Shown one piece after another: positions 13,034 to 16,462 of a stretch of 16,462 nucleotides of DNA (position 1 is its first letter; each line of letters begins with the position of its first letter). The DNA comes from Phyllobacteriaceae bacterium UBA1940 (lineage in GTDB: Bacteria > Pseudomonadota > Alphaproteobacteria > Rhizobiales > Rhizobiaceae). Location: contig DDFA01000015.1 in NCBI GenBank assembly GCA_002336975.1, positions 1-16,462 on the forward strand, read 5' to 3'. Below the pieces are notes generated by a model that ran no database searches, was not told where the DNA came from, and saw only the letters and a list, made by a program, of their open reading frames with translations. The position numbers and the translations under genes were made by a program.

Positions 13034-13731
13034 CACGACACCTTGACGAGCGGGAAGCCCGGCCCGTTGTCGAAATCGGCGAGCACGGTTTCGCCGGCGA
13101 TCGCGGTCTGGCCGACAGCCACGCGCGTCTTGGCGTTCAACGGCAGATAGACGTCGACGCGCGACCCGAAGCGGATCAGCCCGAAACGCTCGCCGACCGA
13201 GAGAGAACCGCCCTGCTCGGCCCAGCACAGGATGCGGCGGGCGATCAGACCGGCGATCTGCACCACGGCGACCTGGCCGTGCGGGCTCTCGATCACCAGC
13301 CCGTTGCGCTCGTTCTCGGTGCTCGCCTTGTCCAGTTCGGCATTGAGGAAACTGCCCTGTCGATGCTCGATGCGGACAATGCGGCCGCGCACCGGCGCGC
13401 GGTTGATGTGCACCGAAAACACATTCATGAACACCGAGATGCGCAGCATCTCATCGCCGCCCAGCCCCAGCTCGCGCGGCGGGACCGCGGGGCCGACCGC
13501 CGAGACGACGCCGTCGGCGGGACTGATCACCAGCCGGTCGTCGACCGGGGTGACGCGTTGCGGGTCGCGGAAGAAATAGGCGCACCAGGCGGTCAGCAGC
13601 GCGCCGATCCAGAACAGCGGCTCCCACAGCAGGCCGAGCACGATCGACCCGGCCGCGAACGCGGCGATGAACTTGTAGCCTTCCTTGTGAACGGGCACCA
13701 AGGCTGCGCGGATGCTGTCGGCTATGCTCAT
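13033..13731 (-). CDS. psd: Phosphatidylserine decarboxylase proenzyme
   Basis: Psd converts phosphatidylserine to phosphatidylethanolamine. The 232-residue short form is typical of rhizobia and archaea-like type II enzymes. A hydrophobic N-terminus (about 20-50) attaches it to the membrane. PADGVV (71-76) and FSVHINRAP (105-113) give the Asp and His used in self-processing. [11 protein letters not shown] contains the Gly189-Ser190 bond at which the chain cleaves itself, turning Ser190 into the pyruvoyl cofactor and leaving a small alpha subunit of about 43 residues. The usual LGST is FGS here, as in this subgroup. It is the first gene of the psd-pssA pair and lies 109 bases after the ABC exporter on the same strand. 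Confidence 0.96.
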   Translation of the reverse strand: MSIADSIRAALVPVHKEGYKFIAAFAAGSIVLGLLWEPLFWIGALLTAWCAYFFRDPQRVTPVDDRLVISPADGVVSAVGPAVPPRELGLGGDEMLRISVFMNVFSVHINRAPVRGRIVRIEHRQGSFLNAELDKASTENERNGLVIESPHGQVAVVQIAGLIARRILCWAEQGGSLSVGERFGLIRFGSRVDVYLPLNAKTRVAVGQTAIAGETVLADFDNGPGFPLVKVS

Positions 13732-13840
13732 GGAAACGCCTATCGTGATCTGAAACCAAATGAAGTCGGCGTTTGATTACAAAAATGCGGCGAAAGGGGC
13801 AACGACCGGACGCAAACTGTTCACGCAACTGTCAGTGCGG

Positions 13841-15736
13841 CTATTTGGCCCCGCCCACCTCCGGGACGCGGCGGCGCACCACCACGCCCATCTCGTCGGT
13901 CTCGCGGGCGCGGCGCAGCCGTTCCTCGGCCTCGGTGGCCTCGCGCTGGCGGTCCCACATCGACGCATAGAGGCCGCCCTTGTCGAGCAGTTGCCGGTGC
14001 GTGCCACGTTCGGCGATCAGTCCGTCGCGCAGCACGATGATCTCGTCGGCGCGGATGACGGTCGACAGCCGGTGGGCGATCACCAGTGTGGTGCGGCCGC
14101 GGCTGACCAGGTCGAGCGCCGCCTGGATCTCCTGTTCGGTCTGGGTGTCGAGCGCCGACGTCGCCTCGTCGAGGATCATGATCGGCGGCGCCTTGAGGAT
14201 GGTGCGCGCGATCGAGACGCGCTGTTTCTCGCCGCCCGACAGTTTGAGGCCGCGTTCGCCGACCATCGACTTGAATCCGTCCGGCAGCGTCTCGACGAAA
14301 CCCGAAATCTGCGCGAGATCGGCGGCGCGCCGCACCTCCTCGTCGGTGGCGTCGGTGCGGCCGTAGCGGATATTGTAGAGGATCGTGTCGTTGAACAGCA
14401 CCGTGTCCTGCGGCACCATGCCGATGGCGGCGCGCAGGCTGTTCTGGGTCACGTCGCGGATGTCCTGGCCGTCAATGGTGATCGCGCCAGACTGGACGTC
14501 ATAGAACCTGAACAAAAGCCGCGACATGGTCGATTTTCCCGCCCCCGACGGGCCGACAATGGCGACGGTCTTGCCCGCCGGCACCTCGAACGACACACCC
14601 TTGAGGATCGGACGGGCCGGGTCGTAGGCAAAGTGCACGTCCTTGAAGGCGACATCGCCGCTGGTCACCTCGAGCGGCTTTGCATCCGGCCTGTCGACCA
14701 CTTCGGCCTCGACGTCGAGCAGGTCGAACATGTTCTCGATGTCGGTCAGGCCCTGGCGGATTTCGCGATAGATGAAGCCGATGAAGTTCAGCGGCACAGA
14801 CAATTGCATCAGCATGGCGTTGATGAAGACGAAGTCGCCTATGGTCTGGGTGCCCGCCTGCACTTCCCTCGCCGACAGCACCATCGCGGCGGTCATGCCG
14901 ATGCCGAAAATCACGCCCTGGCCAAAATTCAGCCAGCCGAGCGACGTCCAGGTCTTGGTCGCCGCGTCTTCGTAGCGCGCCATCGACCGGTCGTAGCGCC
15001 GCGCCTCCATCTCCTCGTTGCCGAAATATTTGACGGTCTCGAAGTTGAGCAGCGAGTCGACCGCCTTGGTGTTGGCGTCGGTGTCGGAATCGTTCATCGC
15101 CTTGCGGATGGTGATGCGCCAGTCCGACGCCCACACCGTGAACCAGGTGTAGGCGACCACGGTCGCCGCGACGATGGCGACATAGATCCAGCCATAGGCG
15201 ACCGCGAAGATCACCGCTGTCAGGCCAAACTCCAGAATTGTCGGCAGCGTGTTGAGGATGGTGAAGCGCACAATCGTCTCGATCCCCTTCGTCCCGCGCT
15301 CGATGACGCGCGACAGGCCGCCGGTGCGGCGCTCGAGGTGAAAGCGCAGCGACAATTGATGCAGGTGGACGAAGGTGCGGTAGGCGAGCTGGCGCACCGC
15401 ATGCTGGCCGACGCTGGCGAACAGCGCGTCACGCAGTTGGTTGAAACCCCACTGGCCGATGCGCACGACATTGTAGGCGACGACCAGCATCACCGGGGCC
15501 AGCAGGATCGGCGGCAGGTCGGGCATCGGCCCGCCATCCTTCGACAGCGCGTCGGTCGACCATTTGAAGAAATAGGGCACGAGGATCAGCAGCAGCTTCG
15601 CCGCGACCAGGAAGAACGTCGCCCACACCACGCGCATCTTCAGGTCGTTTCGCCCGGTCGGCCACATATAGGGCCACAGATTGAGCAGGGTCTGCCACAG
15701 AGAGCCGGAATCGGCGGAAACAGTCTTGCTGGCCAT
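13841..15736 (-). CDS. Atm1/HMT1-type ABC exporter (fused permease and ATPase)
   Basis: This is a 631-residue half-transporter that should form a homodimer: an ABCB-type membrane domain (about 1-330) followed by a nucleotide-binding domain with Walker A GPSGAGKST (395-403), signature LSGGEKQ (499-505), Walker B IMILDE (519-524, with Glu524 catalytic) and H-loop His555. The segment IERGTKGIETIVRF in the membrane domain and the overall length match the Atm1/HMT1 group, whose bacterial members export glutathione conjugates and glutathione-metal complexes and give heavy-metal tolerance. The start ATG is preceded by AAGAGAAG nine bases upstream. It begins four bases after the arsR-type gene, so the two are surely co-transcribed and the regulator probably senses the stress that the exporter relieves. 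Substrate is inferred only. Confidence 0.93.
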   Translation of the reverse strand: MASKTVSADSGSLWQTLLNLWPYMWPTGRNDLKMRVVWATFFLVAAKLLLILVPYFFKWSTDALSKDGGPMPDLPPILLAPVMLVVAYNVVRIGQWGFNQLRDALFASVGQHAVRQLAYRTFVHLHQLSLRFHLERRTGGLSRVIERGTKGIETIVRFTILNTLPTILEFGLTAVIFAVAYGWIYVAIVAATVVAYTWFTVWASDWRITIRKAMNDSDTDANTKAVDSLLNFETVKYFGNEEMEARRYDRSMARYEDAATKTWTSLGWLNFGQGVIFGIGMTAAMVLSAREVQAGTQTIGDFVFINAMLMQLSVPLNFIGFIYREIRQGLTDIENMFDLLDVEAEVVDRPDAKPLEVTSGDVAFKDVHFAYDPARPILKGVSFEVPAGKTVAIVGPSGAGKSTMSRLLFRFYDVQSGAITIDGQDIRDVTQNSLRAAIGMVPQDTVLFNDTILYNIRYGRTDATDEEVRRAADLAQISGFVETLPDGFKSMVGERGLKLSGGEKQRVSIARTILKAPPIMILDEATSALDTQTEQEIQAALDLVSRGRTTLVIAHRLSTVIRADEIIVLRDGLIAERGTHRQLLDKGGLYASMWDRQREATEAEERLRRARETDEMGVVVRRRVPEVGGAK

Positions 15737-15740
15737 ATTG

Positions 15741-16088
15741 TCAGGCTTCTCTTGCGTGGTTGGTTTGCGGTTGCGGCTGGTCCGCCCGCTCAGCGCACCG
15801 GGCGAGCCAGCCCGACAGATGCGACGACATCCGGTCGAGCGCCTGTCTGTCGACGCTGTAGCTGGAACGCTGGCGCTCCGGCGTAAACCGCACCAGCCCG
15901 GCGTCGACCAGAACCTTGAGGTGCTGCGAGACCGTCGACTGCGCCAGGTCCAGCCGGTCGACCACCTGCTTGCAGCAGCATACGCCCTCGCCCGACAGAT
16001 GCTGCAGGATCAGCAGCCGGGAGGGATGCGCCAGCGCCGCCGCCTTGGCGGCGAGATCGGCCAGATCGTCAGTTTCGCAACAATTCAT
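15741..16088 (-). CDS. ArsR/SmtB family metal-responsive repressor
   Basis: This is a 115-residue winged-helix repressor. HPSRLLILQHL (21-31) and the recognition helix AQSTVSQHLKVL (49-60), then AGLVRFTPERQRSSY, are standard for ArsR/SmtB. Cysteines stand at 3, 4, 37, 38 and 39 (MNCCE and VCCCKQVV). Cys37 and Cys39 align with the CxC of the ELCVCDL helix, and the N-terminal pair recalls the CadC-type alpha3N site for Cd/Pb/Bi or As(III), which is an inference. Binding of thiophilic metal would release DNA. The ATG at 16088 is the only start possible because an in-frame TGA lies two codons upstream. It has no Shine-Dalgarno and lies within an inverted repeat. The exporter gene follows after four bases. 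Confidence 0.94.
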   Translation of the reverse strand: MNCCETDDLADLAAKAAALAHPSRLLILQHLSGEGVCCCKQVVDRLDLAQSTVSQHLKVLVDAGLVRFTPERQRSSYSVDRQALDRMSSHLSGWLARCAERADQPQPQTNHAREA

Positions 16089-16117
16089 CGTTCATCGGCG
16101 ATATACGATGAACGATG
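16086..16117. promoter_or_regulatory. Perfect 12-bp inverted repeat, presumed ArsR operator
   Basis: CATCGTTCATCG (16086-16097) and CGATGAACGATG (16106-16117) are exact reverse complements separated by eight bases (GCGATATA). The repeat covers the arsR start codon and the likely -10 region, a typical place for ArsR-family autorepression. The repeat is seen directly; its use as operator is inferred. Confidence 0.75.
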
Positions 16118-16126
16118 CGGTTGCAA
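16100..16126 (-). promoter_or_regulatory. Possible arsR promoter
   Basis: On the minus strand, TTGCAA (16126-16121), a short 15-base spacer and TATATC (16105-16100), 4 of 6 each. The -10 lies in the centre of the inverted repeat. Transcription would start only a few bases before the arsR ATG, implying a leaderless or nearly leaderless message. Confidence 0.35.
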
Positions 16127-16151
16127 GCCTGCCCGTCAGGCCGCCGACAGA

Positions 16152-16462
16152 TCAGGTTTTGGGAACTTTCTGGTCGGCGATGGCGTCCATGTCGGCGTTT
16201 TCGCCTTCCTTGGTCTTGTCCGGCACCGAAAATACCTGCCCCGGCCAGATGCGGTCCGGGTCGGCGATCTGCTCCTGGTTGGCGAGATAGATCGTCGAAT
16301 AACGCACACCGCGCCCGTAGACCCGCTTGGAAATGCGCCACAGCGTGTCGCCGCGGCGGATGATGACGCCGTTGCTGACTGCTTCAAGCGGCTCGGCGAC
16401 CGGCGCCGCGTCGCTGGCGACCGCGGCCGGCTTGGCCTTCGCGGGGTCGGCCGATTCGCCCA
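16152..16462 (-). CDS. LysM-domain protein, C-terminal end (5' part outside window)
   Basis: This is the last 102 residues of a longer protein; it has no start codon within the window because it enters from the right edge. An Ala/Pro-rich linker (ADPAKAKPAAVASDAAPVAE) is followed by a C-terminal LysM domain: IIRRGDTLWRISKRVYG, then YSTIYLANQEQIADPDRIWP and GQVFSVP. LysM modules bind peptidoglycan or chitin-like N-acetylglucosamine chains, so the protein is expected to be exported or periplasmic. From memory, large rhizobial proteins with a single C-terminal LysM of this kind are common but poorly characterised. The stop at 16152-16154 is 63 bases before the arsR start, leaving just room for the arsR promoter and operator. 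Confidence 0.88.
   Translation of the reverse strand, partial: GESADPAKAKPAAVASDAAPVAEPLEAVSNGVIIRRGDTLWRISKRVYGRGVRYSTIYLANQEQIADPDRIWPGQVFSVPDKTKEGENADMDAIADQKVPKT

Noticed and set aside
13774..13802. TTGCCC-N17-TAATCA on the minus strand as a psd promoter
   Set aside because: The -10 matches only 2 of 6, so it cannot be told from chance, although some promoter in the 109-base gap before psd is possible.
13760..15886. A 708-residue open frame on the plus strand across the ABC exporter and arsR genes
   Set aside because: It is antisense to genes with full motif sets and its translation is low-complexity (His, Arg, Asp, Gln rich), the usual shadow of a GC-rich gene.

Overview
The window is GC-rich, tightly packed bacterial chromosome, and every gene has the look of an alphaproteobacterium of the order Hyphomicrobiales (Rhizobiales), most like the Mesorhizobium/Phyllobacteriaceae group. 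That placement is inferred from gene order (radA-cvpA-purF followed by a short-chain dehydrogenase; an Atm1-type ABC exporter next to psd-pssA) and from protein style. No search was run. I see no tRNA, rRNA, CRISPR array, insertion sequence or phage gene, and no gene-free stretch longer than about 300 bases.

Layout. (1) 1-2563, plus strand: the 3' end of radA, then cvpA and purF, a housekeeping DNA-repair/purine block. (2) 2614-2880, minus strand: an orphan HigA/XRE-type antitoxin-like gene lying between purF and the SDR dehydrogenase (2990-3745), with a near-perfect palindrome upstream of its likely start. A 73-residue protein of unknown function follows the SDR gene. (3) 4007-7233: an accessory module. 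An AraC/XylS-type regulator is divergent from a cupin gene and a flavin-containing monooxygenase gene, probably a small regulated oxidation or catabolic unit of unknown substrate. (4) 7238-9754, minus strand: an SLC13-type transporter with two RCK_C domains, then a RidA-family protein, then a low-molecular-weight phosphatase-like protein whose TTG start overlaps the ridA stop. (5) 9911-12166, plus strand: a fusion of an LPLAT-like acyltransferase with an AMP-binding acyl-activating enzyme (Aas-like). It meets psd-pssA tail to tail. (6) 12176-16088, minus strand: arsR, an Atm1/HMT1-type ABC exporter, psd and pssA. (7) The window ends inside a LysM-domain gene on the minus strand.

How the genes work together. 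PurF performs the first committed step of purine synthesis and CvpA is its usual membrane neighbour. Psd and PssA are consecutive steps to phosphatidylethanolamine, and the convergent Aas-like protein belongs to a family that re-acylates lysophospholipid, so 9911-13731 reads as a membrane-lipid locus. ArsR and the exporter form a regulator-target pair, with a 12-bp perfect inverted repeat over the arsR start as the presumed operator.

The most noteworthy signals are: the arsR operator with an apparently leaderless start and a CadC-like cysteine layout; the orphan HigA-like gene with its palindrome; the uncharacterised AraC-cupin-FMO module with direct repeats inside a predicted promoter spacer; the Aas-like protein whose third acyltransferase motif has decayed and whose start may be a CTG; and several intergenic hairpins. 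None amounts to a clearly new large defence or mobile system. The strongest candidates for undescribed biology are the AraC-cupin-FMO module and the HigA-like element.
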